The position numbers and the translations under genes are program-made. The notes below the pieces were generated by a model, which was not told the DNA's origin, made no database searches, and saw nothing but the letters and a program-made list of their open reading frames with translations. DNA of 64,000 bases from Motacilla alba alba (lineage: Eukaryota; Chordata; Aves; Passeriformes; Motacillidae): contig NC_052046.1 in assembly GCF_015832195.1 (NCBI RefSeq), positions 42,666,473 through 42,730,472 of the forward strand, in the 5' to 3' direction. Numbering within the stretch: the first letter of the stretch is position 1; every line of letters begins with the position of its first letter. Positions 55,575 through 64,000 of the stretch are shown here, piece by piece.

Positions 55575-57018
55575 GTAAGTATGTCCTTAGGAAATTATGC
55601 TGGACACTCGGTTACACCCCATGTACTTCCCACTCTCCTCCAGGTCTCAGTGTAAGGAACCCTGCAAGTCTGATTCCTATTGTAGAATATCTTCTAACCC
55701 CCTTTCTGAATCTGATGGTGCACTCCTTGCTGCTCCTGCTAAGCCAATCCTGCAAGATTGAAATAGAAAGAAATGTAAGGTGCCATGAATGCCACTGCTG
55801 GCTCTGGGTTGAAATTCCTCTTGCGTACCCTGCAGAAAACTTGAGTTTCTTAAAACTAGAAAGCAGCTGTTCTGAGGGGAAAACACTGTCCATGTAGCTG
55901 ATTGTCCAGGGCTGATTTTCATATTGGAGGCCAAGAGAACAAATGCTTTGACTGAAAGCTACATCCCTTTATTCTGCACACACAGCTGCCTGTATTTGTA
56001 ACATACTCATATAGCTTAGTTCTCACTTACTCGAGATTTCCCTTCCTTTCCCAGCTGGTCAGAAAAGACAGCAACTGAGATCACATAAGTGTTTTCAGTG
56101 CAGGCTAAACCCTAATCGTGATCTCTCAGCTGGTTCATGTTTGTGAAATACTGACACCTGGAGATACCATAAGCAAAGGCTGACCATCACCTATTAAATA
56201 TATGCTACTTGGCTGAGCAGAAACTCCCCAGAATAAGGTCTACTAGCTGTAAGGGATTAAGGCTTCATAATAACTGTCCCTGAAAAGCAATTTGACTGCT
56301 TCATCTCTGAAAGCCTGCAATTTGCCATTTAATCATATCAGAGCAGGATCTTGGGATTAGGTACCCATTCATATTCCTTTTGTGGTCTGATACATACAGG
56401 AAAACCTGTGGAGAAGGGGATGAAGATGTTCATTTGGAACACTGGTGAAATTAGAACTAATTCCAGGTTTTGCTGCATAGTCTTTTAGATATACTTTTTC
56501 TTTCCCTTCAGAAAAGATTCTTTAAACACAAATTTGTCATTAATAAAAGTTCATGTTAAGCGTACTTTTCTACACGTTGCTCTCAGATGATATTACAAGA
56601 AGCACTACCTGTGAGGACCTGTTCCCTTGTGGAGCTCAAGTGATTTGATTCAATCTTTTTTGTAATGTTTTTCACTAACCCCCCAAGACACAAATGTGTA
56701 CACTTACAGAAAGATGCACACTCCTACAAGTACAACATGTGCTCTGATGTAAGACCTCCAACCTGGGGGTTCATGCAGGATACAGAGTTCTGGAAGCCTT
56801 CCACATTACTTAAATACTCTTCCTATGCCAGTGTTAGGTAAAGCAAGATTTGTCTGTTACCAAACTGGTAATGTCCCACTGTGGTCTGCACCCTGTCCTC
56901 AGGGGTATCCCTTGGCAGGAGGTCAGACAGAATGTGTCATTCTGGGAAGCTGACCTGTAAATTTCGGCACCCATGGGGAGTTTTGGATTCATTGCCTAAA
57001 AATGTGTCTCTCTCACAG

Positions 57019-57173
57019 CTCCAGTCCTGGTGCTGGCTGGCCTCTGCAGTGGTATGGCTTGTTTCTACGTCATCTTCTTCCACACTGACTACAAGCGGCT
57101 CCATGCTGAGACAATCAGTGCTGATTTGGTCAAGGCAGAAGATGCAACAACAGCACATGTTCCTGAATCCTAA
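57019..57173 (+). CDS. SLC49A3: SLC49A3 coding exon 10 and stop (residues 422-472)
   Basis: Acceptor tctctcacag|CT. The first two bases complete Thr422, then helix 12 (PVLVLAGLCSGMACFYVIFF), the conserved HTDYKRLHAE and a short tail ending HVPES before TAA at 57171-57173. The tail is far shorter than in the human protein, which continues for about another hundred residues. Confidence 0.94.
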
Positions 57174-57866
57174 ACAGGCCAAAAGGGGATGCCAAGGGCC
57201 AGGACTCAGATAGTAGGCATGGACCAATCCTGAGCTGGTACACTGGGATATCTGTGTCATGTTGCACAATAAGCAAGGACTAGAGCATACAGCACCTCTG
57301 CTGTGCATCTCTCAGTCTTGTGTTTATTTGGGGATCTGGGCTGTTAAGAAAGGCTGTCCTGCCAGAAAGGTCAAAGTGGCAATGGACAGCTATGCTCGCA
57401 ACTAAAATTTTTAGCTGACTTGATTCAACCTAAAGAAATGCCACTGTGGAGGGTAGCATTGTATTTCAGCCATTTTTAAATTTTCATGTATGTGGATCAA
57501 GGGTGAAGGTTTCAAAAAGATAAAAGCTGTGCCTACCACAAACCCAGTGGAAAACTTTGCATCCTTCTAAGGAGTTTGCTTGTTCCTACAGCTCCAGCTG
57601 TGCTCTCACTAGTAAGCACTGATGTTTGTCAAAAGGAGCAGGAAAGAAGTCTGAAACCAAAGTGAAACAAGATTGTTTAAACCTGTCAGAAGAATGAGAT
57701 AGCTGTCTTTTGCAATAGTAGCTGGTCGGTTCAGCAGCCCTGGAACTAACACACCAAACAGATTAACGCTAAATTTACCTTCCACTTCTGAATTCCACTG
57801 TACTGGGAAGCAAGAAGCACTTGATACTTTATAATTTTATATATTTACAAATGTTTATGTTTTTTT

Positions 57867-57872
57867 AATAAA
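57867..57872 (+). terminator. Poly(A) signal 1 of SLC49A3
   Basis: Canonical AATAAA, 694 bp after the stop codon, preceded by a T run and followed by ggtggttt, a plausible downstream G/T-rich element. Confidence 0.75.
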
Positions 57873-57935
57873 GGGTGGTTTAAGAAAGGATTAACTTCTC
57901 ACTGTATCATCTTTTAAAAAGTATTTTATTTTTAA

Positions 57936-57941
57936 AATAAA
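57936..57941 (+). terminator. Poly(A) signal 2 of SLC49A3
   Basis: A second AATAAA 69 bp further on, followed about 10 bp later by a G/T-rich stretch (gggtgtgttgg). Either signal or both could be used. Confidence 0.6.
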
Positions 57942-57960
57942 ATAGCAAGGGTGTGTTGGA

Positions 57961-59039
57961 TCTGCTGTGCAGCACAAAGCAAAGTGCTGCATTGTGTGCA
58001 CAGTGTGCTTACACTGACAATGTGTGAAGTAAAAATCTCAGATTAATCTCAGATTCTTAAAATGACCATGTGAAATTAGGATAAACTATGGTTAGCTCTG
58101 TTTTCAAGGATAGGTTAAAGGAGTAAGGAAATACTGTTAGCAGCTGTCTGCAAAATCTGCTGTTGCCCTGGTGAGAGAGTCTGCCTTGCACCAGCTGAGA
58201 CACTATTATCTTTATCCAAGCACAGAAAAGAGATGATAAAAAGGGGAGACTTTTCTGTTTACTAATGCATGAGACATAAAGGTGTGTGAGGCTCTTTTTG
58301 GATTCCTGATGAGTAGTTGCTCCCTCACTCTATGATTTGTCATACCCTGACAGCGTGCCATAAAGGCGTGATGGCACTGCCAAGCAGTGAGGCCAGACAG
58401 CTCATGCAGGTACCTGCTTTGCAGCATCAGCTGCTCCTGCTGGCTCAGCTAACTTCACATTTCATGTTTAGAACAAAAGAGGCTTGAGTGTCCATGCTAG
58501 TAATTTCCACCACAGCTGAAGGAGACTTTCTGCTGTGTACTCTTCTCTTCAAGACTGTATAACTGATCTATCTCACATCTCACTTATAGACATGCCTTTC
58601 CTTGGAAAACCTATGGAAAATGTGAAGCTGAAATCTTAGCAGAACAGAGGGATTTTGATGTTAAGGCATGGGCCAGGTATGGGGGACCTGTGTCCTTTCC
58701 ATGACCCCAGCAGAGACCTGTACAATTAGGTCTGTAGGTGTCACTGGAAAACTGCAGAAAGCCTCCTGCAAAGGTGAACAGTCCTGGCTGTGGTTGAGTC
58801 TCACTAGAGCCCTTCTGTTTTTGTGAAGACAAAGGAGAGGAGATGGGACAGTCATGTCACTGGTCCCACTAAGCAGTGAATCAGGGAGAAGCCTTCTGAG
58901 AAAGGCAAGGGTACACAATCTTGCTGTGGCTGCAGTTTGAGATCTGCAGTGCAGCCTCTCCTTACAGCAGTTCTGTCTTACAGCAGACACCACCAGGATA
59001 GATAGGACAGATCTCAGATTGCAGGAAGAGACATGTTTC
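57961..59039. other. Intergenic sequence after SLC49A3
   Basis: No gene. In mammals ATP5ME follows SLC49A3 in the same direction; I see no sequence resembling its short N-terminus here, so it is either further right, absent, or missed. Confidence 0.45.
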
Positions 59040-59417
59040 TTCTGGGGCAGGGACAGGCAGCAAACCTGCATGCAGAACACATGCTCAGGTGGTGCAACTC
59101 CTGCAGCAGGTGGCTGAGCTGCAGAAGGCAGTGAGAAGGCTGCATAACATCAGGGAGACTGGGAAGGTGTTAGCTAGCTGGTCCCAAGCTCAGCCTGCAG
59201 TAGCCCCATAAGCCGATGACGAAACAGCCAGAAAAAGTCCCTCACTAGCACATACGGAAGGGAGCGGCTAATAATGCAGAAGAATGGAAGCTTGCAATGG
59301 CAAGGACCACAGGGGGAAGAGACTTCCCTGAAGCCTGAAGTGCTCTTGCATAACCACTTTGTTTCCCTGCGGACTGAAGAGGAAAGACCTGTCACATCAT
59401 GAGAGGCACTGGAGCTG

Positions 59418-59472
59418 AGTAAGGCAGCCCCATCTGCTCCCTGTATAACAACCAGTAAGGCAGCCCCATCTG
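59418..59472 (+). repeat. Imperfect tandem duplication inside the CR1 5' region
   Basis: The 19-mer agtaaggcagccccatctg occurs at 59418-59436 and 59454-59472, a period of 36 bp. A local duplication within the CR1 ORF1 region. Confidence 0.85.
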
Positions 59473-60583
59473 GTCCCATACCACAGCCAGCACAACTAAG
59501 AAAAGGCAAGGGGTGATAGCAGTAGGTGACTTCTGAGAGGTTCAGAGGTACTGAGAGACCTGACACATACTCTAGAGTGGTGCTGCTTATTGGGCAGTCA
59601 TAGCAGGGATGTCACTGATAGGCTGCTGAGCCTTGTACAGTCCACTGAGTATTACACACTGCTGTTTGATTAATTCCCCCCCTCAAAGGGAAGGTGTTTG
59701 AAAGGGCCACTCAGGCAGGTAAATCAACAAATGGTTACAGGCTGGTACCACAGTCCGGATTTCAGCTTCTTGGACCACATGACTCAGCTTGGGAAACTGG
59801 GTGTACTGAGGGCACATGGGGTCCGTCTGTAAGAGAAGGGGAAGAGCATCTTCAGCCATAGGCTTGCCAGGCTGGTGAAGAGGGCTTTAAATTCAAGGTG
59901 CCAGGAGATGGAAACCTCAGTCCCTCTTAGTCCTTCCAGTCTGATGGCAAGTCAACAAGAGAGGGCCAAGCTTGGAGCAGGTCAGGAGGAGAATACATGA
60001 AAAGTCATGAAGGAGTTACTGACACTTCAGCCAGTAAGTCGGCTTCATCAGGGACTGAACTTAAATGCCTTTCTGCCAACACACACACCACAGGCAATGA
60101 ACAAGAGGAGTTAGAGATGGGCTAAGAGACACCACAGAGATAAGGTGGGGTGGGTCCTATGAGCCAACGCTCCTATGAAGTGTTGGAATGAGAGGTTACA
60201 GACTCTTTTGTAAACAGGCAGGAGAGATGAGGAAAGAGTGTTGCTCTCTGTGCCAAGAACATGCTGAAGTGGATGGAGTTCTCCTCTGGGATGGATGAGG
60301 AAGCAACTGAGAGCTCATGGATCTGGATTAAAGGCAGGGCAGGGACAGGTGACATTACTGCAGGGGCTCACTACAGGCTGCCTGACCAGGAACATTGAGC
60401 AGATGAGTCCCTCTGTAGACAGATAGGAGCAGCCTCACATTCAGAAGGCAGGTCCACAGAGGGGACTTGAACCACCCTGAGAGCAGTTTAGGGGAGAACA
60501 AAGCAGGACATAAGCAATCTGGGGGGTTTCTGGAACACAATGACAAACACATCTCCAAGTGATAGACAAGAAGGAGACGTGTT

Positions 60584-60772
60584 ATGCAGGACCTTGTTCT
60601 CACCAAGGAGAAGCTAGTGGGGAATGTAAAGCCCAGGAGCAGTCTTGGCTGCAGTGACGATGAAATGGTGGAGTTTGAGATCTTCAGGGCAATGACGAAG
60701 GTGCACAGCAAGCTCACTACCCTGGACTTCAGGACAGGAGATCTTGGCTTCTTCTGGGGTGTTTGGGGATAA
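60584..60772 (+). pseudogene. CR1 APE-type endonuclease C-terminal remnant
   Basis: An open stretch of 62 codons within the CR1 above. It contains the end of the ORF2 endonuclease, including the conserved GCSDHE-type motif (here GCSDDE, the catalytic His changed to Asp) and the TTLDFR block that follows it. It is the only part of this CR1 that remains open for more than 60 codons in frame; it is not a host gene. Confidence 0.8.
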
Positions 60773-61022
60773 AGTCCTGGAGGGAAAAGAAGCCAAGGAA
60801 AGCTGGTTGATATTAAGGATCACCTCCTTCAAGCTCGGCAGCAATTCACCCCAGCAAGGAGGAACTCAGGCAAAAAATGCCAGGAGGTCTACATAGATGC
60901 CAGGAACCCCTGGACAAACTCAGACACAACAAGGAAACACACAGAGGATGGAGGCAAGCAGAGGTAGCCTGAGAGAGGTGCAGACAGATTGTCCGAACTG
61001 CCAGGATTCAAGTTAGGAAAGC

Positions 61023-61150
61023 TGGTTTTTGGGTTGGTTCTTGGTAGCAGGGGAGACCACAGTGGTGGCTTCTGTGAGAAACTGCTGGAACTTCCACCAT
61101 GTCTGGCAGAGCCAATCCCTGATGGCTCTGAAGATGAACGTGTCACTGGC
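61023..61150 (+). mobile_element. LTR-like avian repeat, left arm (interrupts the CR1)
   Basis: Starts TGGTTT and contains gtggtggcttctgtgagaaactgctggaacttccaccatgtctggcagagccaatccctgatggctctg, text I recognise from a high-copy avian repeat. It is cut at 61150 by the solo LTR and continues at 61856/61862. The class is uncertain, probably a long retroviral LTR because both ends form a short inverted repeat (TGGTTT/AAACCA). Confidence 0.7.
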
Positions 61151-61599
61151 TGTCGGAATCCAGAACATCCCTCTGGGTGCCCTGGATGGCCAGAGCTGCT
61201 GGCAGGGGGCTCTGAGACCCTGGCATGCAGCCAAAGACACATGTGGGGTTTTGATCTTAGCCCGTGGAAAAAATTACTAACTCTGTATGAAGAATTACAA
61301 GCCACACACACAAGTTAGATAGCATAGTAGAAGTAATCACGAAGTGAAAAGAAAGATTTTTGAGCGCTGTACAAGGGGGTTTTAAGCCTTGTACGCAGGG
61401 GTGCAGGTTTTGTACATGGGGGTAAGGAGTTCTAAGATGGAGGGATTTGGGTGTGCCCTGTCCTCTTTCTTTCTCCTTCCTAACCTCCATGTCTTTGGTG
61501 ATGTTGGCACTCACAGATTGGTCTAGAGTAGAAAGTCACTATTCAATGTAGATAGTAGGTATTGGAGAAAAGGTATAACATGTAGTACGTAATATATGA

Positions 61600-61606
61600 T
61601 ATAAAA
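61600..61606 (+). promoter_or_regulatory. TATA box of the solo LTR
   Basis: TATAAAA about 100 bp before the AATAAA of the same LTR, the spacing expected for a U3 promoter and R-region poly(A) signal. Whether it drives transcription is unknown. Confidence 0.6.
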
Positions 61607-61701
61607 GATGGCACCAGCCCCCTGGGAGGGCAGTGTGCCTTTGTCTGACCTGCTGAACGGGCCACAGCAGTTCAGAGAGAAGAATCTTTTAGATAACCAA
61701 C

Positions 61702-61707
61702 AATAAA
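61702..61707 (+). terminator. Poly(A) signal of the solo LTR
   Basis: AATAAA within a sequence rich in A, about 150 bp before the LTR end. Confidence 0.6.
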
Positions 61708-61861
61708 CTACCTTGAGAACAGACAACAGAAGACTACTGAGTCTTTCTTTAAAGGCACGGGATGGAGGAGAGACTTTTCCATCTTTTGGGGTCACCACAA
61801 TCCAGGGGCTGGAAACCCCACATCTAGCGTCCCTGGGTGGGCAGGAGACCCGACAACTGGC

Positions 61862-62782
61862 CAAGGCTAGAGATGATGGTAATGCCTCTGTGATAGCATC
61901 TTTAAGAAGAAGCCAAAACAAAGGTAGGGGCACAGTTTTAATTCCAGCCAGAGAAGAGGAGGAAGTGAGAACATGTGAGGTACCAAGGTCAATGAAGAAG
62001 AAGTGGGAGGAGCTGCTCCAGGCACTGGAGCCAAGACTCCCCTGCAGACTGTGGTGAAACCATGGTGAAGCAGCTGTGCCCCTGCATGGGGGGATCCCAG
62101 GGGGATCCCTGCATGGGGGGAGCCCATTGGGATCCACAGGGGATGCAGAGATCCACCCACAGCCCATGGGGGAGATGCCGATGCCAGAGCAGTTGGATCC
62201 CTGGAGGAAGCTTAGGGAGACCCAATGGAGAGAGGGAGCCCTGATACCAGGGTGAAGCAGCCACCTGTCCATGGAGAACTGCACCCTGTGGAAGAGTGAC
62301 CCACACTGCAGCAGTTTGGGGAGGGACTCAACGCTGTAGCAGTTTTGGGAGGACTGCTGCTCCTGAGATTTGGAGCCACGCTGGAAAAGTTCACGGAGAC
62401 CTGTCTCCTGTGGGAAGGGACCCCACAGTCTCACAGGGGAAGGACTCCACTCCCTGTGCAGCAGAAGAAAACCTCAGGTGATTAACTGACCAAAACCCCT
62501 GTGCCCTGTCTCCCTGTGCTCTCTGTGGGAAGGAGGGAGTGGTTGGGAGAAGAAAATCTGGTTTTAAGGGCTTATATTACTTCTTATTATCTGTCTCTCA
62601 TTGTTTGAGTAATAAACTCACCTTGTGTCTCTAAGCTGAGCCTGTTTTGCCCTTGGAGTATTTTCTCCTGGTCCTTAGCTCATGAACCCTAGTTAAGTTT
62701 TTCTCTCCTCTGCCCAGCTGTAGCAGAGGAGGGTGAGTGAGTGGCTTTCATGGGTGCCTGGCATTTGGCCAGTGTCAAACCA
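61862..62782 (+). mobile_element. LTR-like avian repeat, right arm
   Basis: Continuation of the repeat cut at 61150: caaggctagagatgatggtaatgcctctgtgatagcatctttaag, then several degenerate tandem units (ccctgcatggggggatccc; gacccacactgcagcag; ccacgctggaaaag), then AATAAA at 62611-62616 followed by gtctctaagctgagcctgttttgccc and tgggtgcctggcatttggccagtgtcaaacca. The end AAACCA mirrors the start TGGTTT at 61023. Its 303-codon minus-strand open frame (61523-62434) spans both this repeat and the LTR and is not a gene. Confidence 0.7.
62611..62616 (+). terminator. Poly(A) signal in the LTR-like repeat
   Basis: AATAAA about 170 bp before the repeat's 3' end, followed by a G/T-rich stretch (cttgtgtctc). 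Confidence 0.5.
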
Positions 62783-62866
62783 CAAGTCCTCATAGATGTA
62801 AATCTGGGCAGGGACAACAAGGACAACAAGAAATTATTGTAGGTATACTGTATAGGTACTGTAGCT
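62783..62866 (+). mobile_element. CR1 LINE, right arm after the nested insertions
   Basis: catagatgtaaatctgggcagggacaacaaggacaacaagaaattattgtagg continues the CR1 linker text that breaks at 61022 (consensus gaattaaatctggccagggatgtcaagggcaacaagaaaagcttc). Similarity fades after about 62866, so the CR1 was itself 3'-deleted. Confidence 0.75.
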
Positions 62867-64000
62867 AGGCTGTCTCAGTCACTGTCAAGTAACAGCTGTT
62901 TTGGCACTGGCAAAGGCATGGTGACAGACCCATTGCTGGGAATGATCCTGATGTGAGAAGGAGGCTGGACTGAAAATGTTCTGCCAGCAGCATAGCTGTA
63001 AGTCCACATTCAGGTAAAGAAAACAGGTGGGTGGTATGTACCTCAAATCCCCTCTAGAAACTCAAGCACCATGGGACCCAGACTTCCAGGATCACTATTT
63101 ACAGTTTCCAAATGATGTCAAGCAGTTCAAACATGCCACATGTTCTGTGGAGGATATCTAGTTGTATGTGCCCCACTATCAGATATGAAACTTCACAGAA
63201 TATCTTTAGGTGAGTCGGGGGTGGGCACTTTTGGGTCCAGTTGCATTCTGCAAGAGCCCTCTTGTCTCACACCCTCTATAGCATCATCAAGGTATGATGA
63301 ACAGCATGCAAGAATGAATCATTAGCAAGAACTGTGTTGTTACAGAATAGATCTGCAATTCCCCAGCTGATAGATAAATACACATATATTCAGGTATCAG
63401 TCCTGGTCTGAGTTGCTTTGTTGACTCCAAGCCTTCTTCAACAGGTCACCAAGCCACTTCCCTTTGCAGGCTCCTGCAGGACAGATTCTCAGAAAAGTTT
63501 GAGAAACCTGACAGCCTTCATTGAGCCTTGTCTTGCACTGAGGAAACACAGAGGACAAGAACCTATAAGAGATGCTGCTGTAAGAGACCTATCATGCAAC
63601 CTGATCCTAAGCCACTTTTTCCTTGCAAAGGAAGTTGTGAGTGGAAAAGTGGAGGTCCCACTCAGGGGCTGCTGTTTCTGGAAGCATGCGGTATGCAATG
63701 GGGAGACATGGAGGGGCTGAGGAAGTACTGATGGGCAGTGCTTGGTGTCAGCACAGACAAGACAAAAGCACTCAGGCTGCTTAGGTCAGCTAGTGTATTG
63801 ACAGAGGCAGGCTTCATTCTACCAGTGTCATCTGGGATGACTGGGCTGTCCACCCTGCAACAGGACAGAGTCTTCAGTTGGGCAGAGGGGCTCTGCTTCC
63901 CAAAGACATCTTCATCCCTGGAGTGCTAACTCCACATGGATTCAGGAGCTTAGAAGTGTCTTGAAGGTGTCCTCAGCTCTTAGTCCAGCAGTCTTCACTC
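62867..64000. other. No gene seen at right end
   Basis: Unique sequence with short chance frames, the longest 100 codons at 63418-63720 without recognisable content. Confidence 0.45.

Larger units (their letters stand above)
57174..57960 (+). other. SLC49A3: SLC49A3 3' untranslated region
   Basis: Non-coding sequence between the stop codon and the two AATAAA signals. There is no splice donor or repeat that would argue for a further exon, and the base composition drifts to AT-rich towards the end. The exact cleavage site is not determined by sequence alone; the end given covers the second signal plus the downstream GT-rich element. Confidence 0.75.
59040..61022 (+). mobile_element. CR1 LINE 5' portion: ORF1, endonuclease and linker, left arm
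   Basis: Order of recognisable CR1 parts: the ORF1 coiled-coil text (caggtggctgagctgcagaaggcagtgagaaggctgc), the region ending cttgccaggctggtgaagagggctttaaat, endonuclease fragments near 60250-60360 (WIWIKGRAGTGD-like, then AHYRLPDQE), the endonuclease C-terminus at 60584-60772 (VGNVKPRSSLGCSDDEMVEF, then HSKLTTLDFRTGDLGF), and the linker text (gtctacatagatgccaggaaccc ... ggatggaggcaagcagaggtagcctg ... gttaggaaagc). Many stops and frameshifts. The usual SDH triad of the endonuclease reads SDD. The CR1 is cut at 61022 by another repeat and resumes at 62783. Confidence 0.88.
61151..61855 (+). mobile_element. Solo LTR (ERVK/class II-like) with perfect 6-bp target duplication
   Basis: 705 bp beginning TGTCGG and ending CCGACA, a perfect 6-bp terminal inverted repeat, flanked on both sides by ACTGGC (61145-61150 and 61856-61861). 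It contains a TATA-like TATAAAA at 61600-61606 and AATAAA at 61702-61707 in the right order for U3-R-U5. Removal of the LTR and one ACTGGC restores the older repeat (gtcactggc|caaggctag). Six-base duplications are typical of avian class II (ERVK/alpha-beta-like) elements. No gag, pol or env sequence remains. Confidence 0.9.

Noticed and set aside
57961..59039. ATP5ME expected by synteny
   Set aside because: No matching short N-terminal exon text could be read on the plus strand; not reported as a gene.
59418..59472. Direct repeats considered as a CRISPR-like array
   Set aside because: Only two imperfect copies inside a LINE in a vertebrate genome.
61523..62434. 303-codon minus-strand open frame, the longest in the window
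   Set aside because: It spans the junction between a solo LTR and the older repeat it inserted into, so it cannot be an ancestral gene; no domain-like content.

Overview
The window is vertebrate nuclear DNA, almost certainly from a bird and possibly a passerine. It has long introns with GT-AG junctions, two sharp CpG islands in an otherwise AT-rich background, and many 5'-truncated CR1 LINEs, the dominant avian retrotransposon. CR1 orientation is clear from the RT/endonuclease reading frames and from the characteristic 3' ends. There is no bacterial or phage content, CRISPR array or operon structure.

The one protein-coding gene I can assemble completely is SLC49A3 (formerly MFSD7) on the + strand. 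Its ten coding exons run from an ATG at 34873 to a TAA at 57171-57173. All splice sites are GT-AG, the phases are consistent, and the joined product is 472 residues. It is a 12-helix major facilitator superfamily transporter of the SLC49 (FLVCR-like) family. Exon 1 lies in a CpG island (about 34.4-35.2 kb), and two poly(A) signals follow at 57867 and 57936.

A second CpG island at about 5.7-6.7 kb holds a good splice donor on the minus strand (exon end 6272) and an NRF1-type site. I read it as the promoter and untranslated first exon of a minus-strand gene leaving the window to the left. In the mammalian 4p16.3 order PCGF3 lies on that side, which suggests PCGF3 by synteny only; no coding sequence is visible.

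Layout: 1-6.3 kb, presumed intron of the minus-strand gene, with one CR1 and a 46-base A tract; 5.7-6.7 kb, CpG island; 6.7-34.4 kb, intergenic DNA with CR1 fragments, a CR1 split by an LTR (30.4-32.1 kb) and microsatellites; 34.4-57.96 kb, SLC49A3; 58-64 kb, intergenic, dominated by a three-layer nested retroelement: a CR1 (59.04-62.87 kb) interrupted by an older LTR-like repeat (61023-62782), itself interrupted by a 705-bp solo LTR (61151-61855) with intact TG...CA ends and a perfect 6-bp target duplication.

I found no evidence of a previously undescribed biological system. The best observations are the nested insertions, a pair of adjacent hairpins in SLC49A3 intron 1, a C18 tract beside the minus-strand donor, and a tandemly repeated CR1 segment in intron 3.
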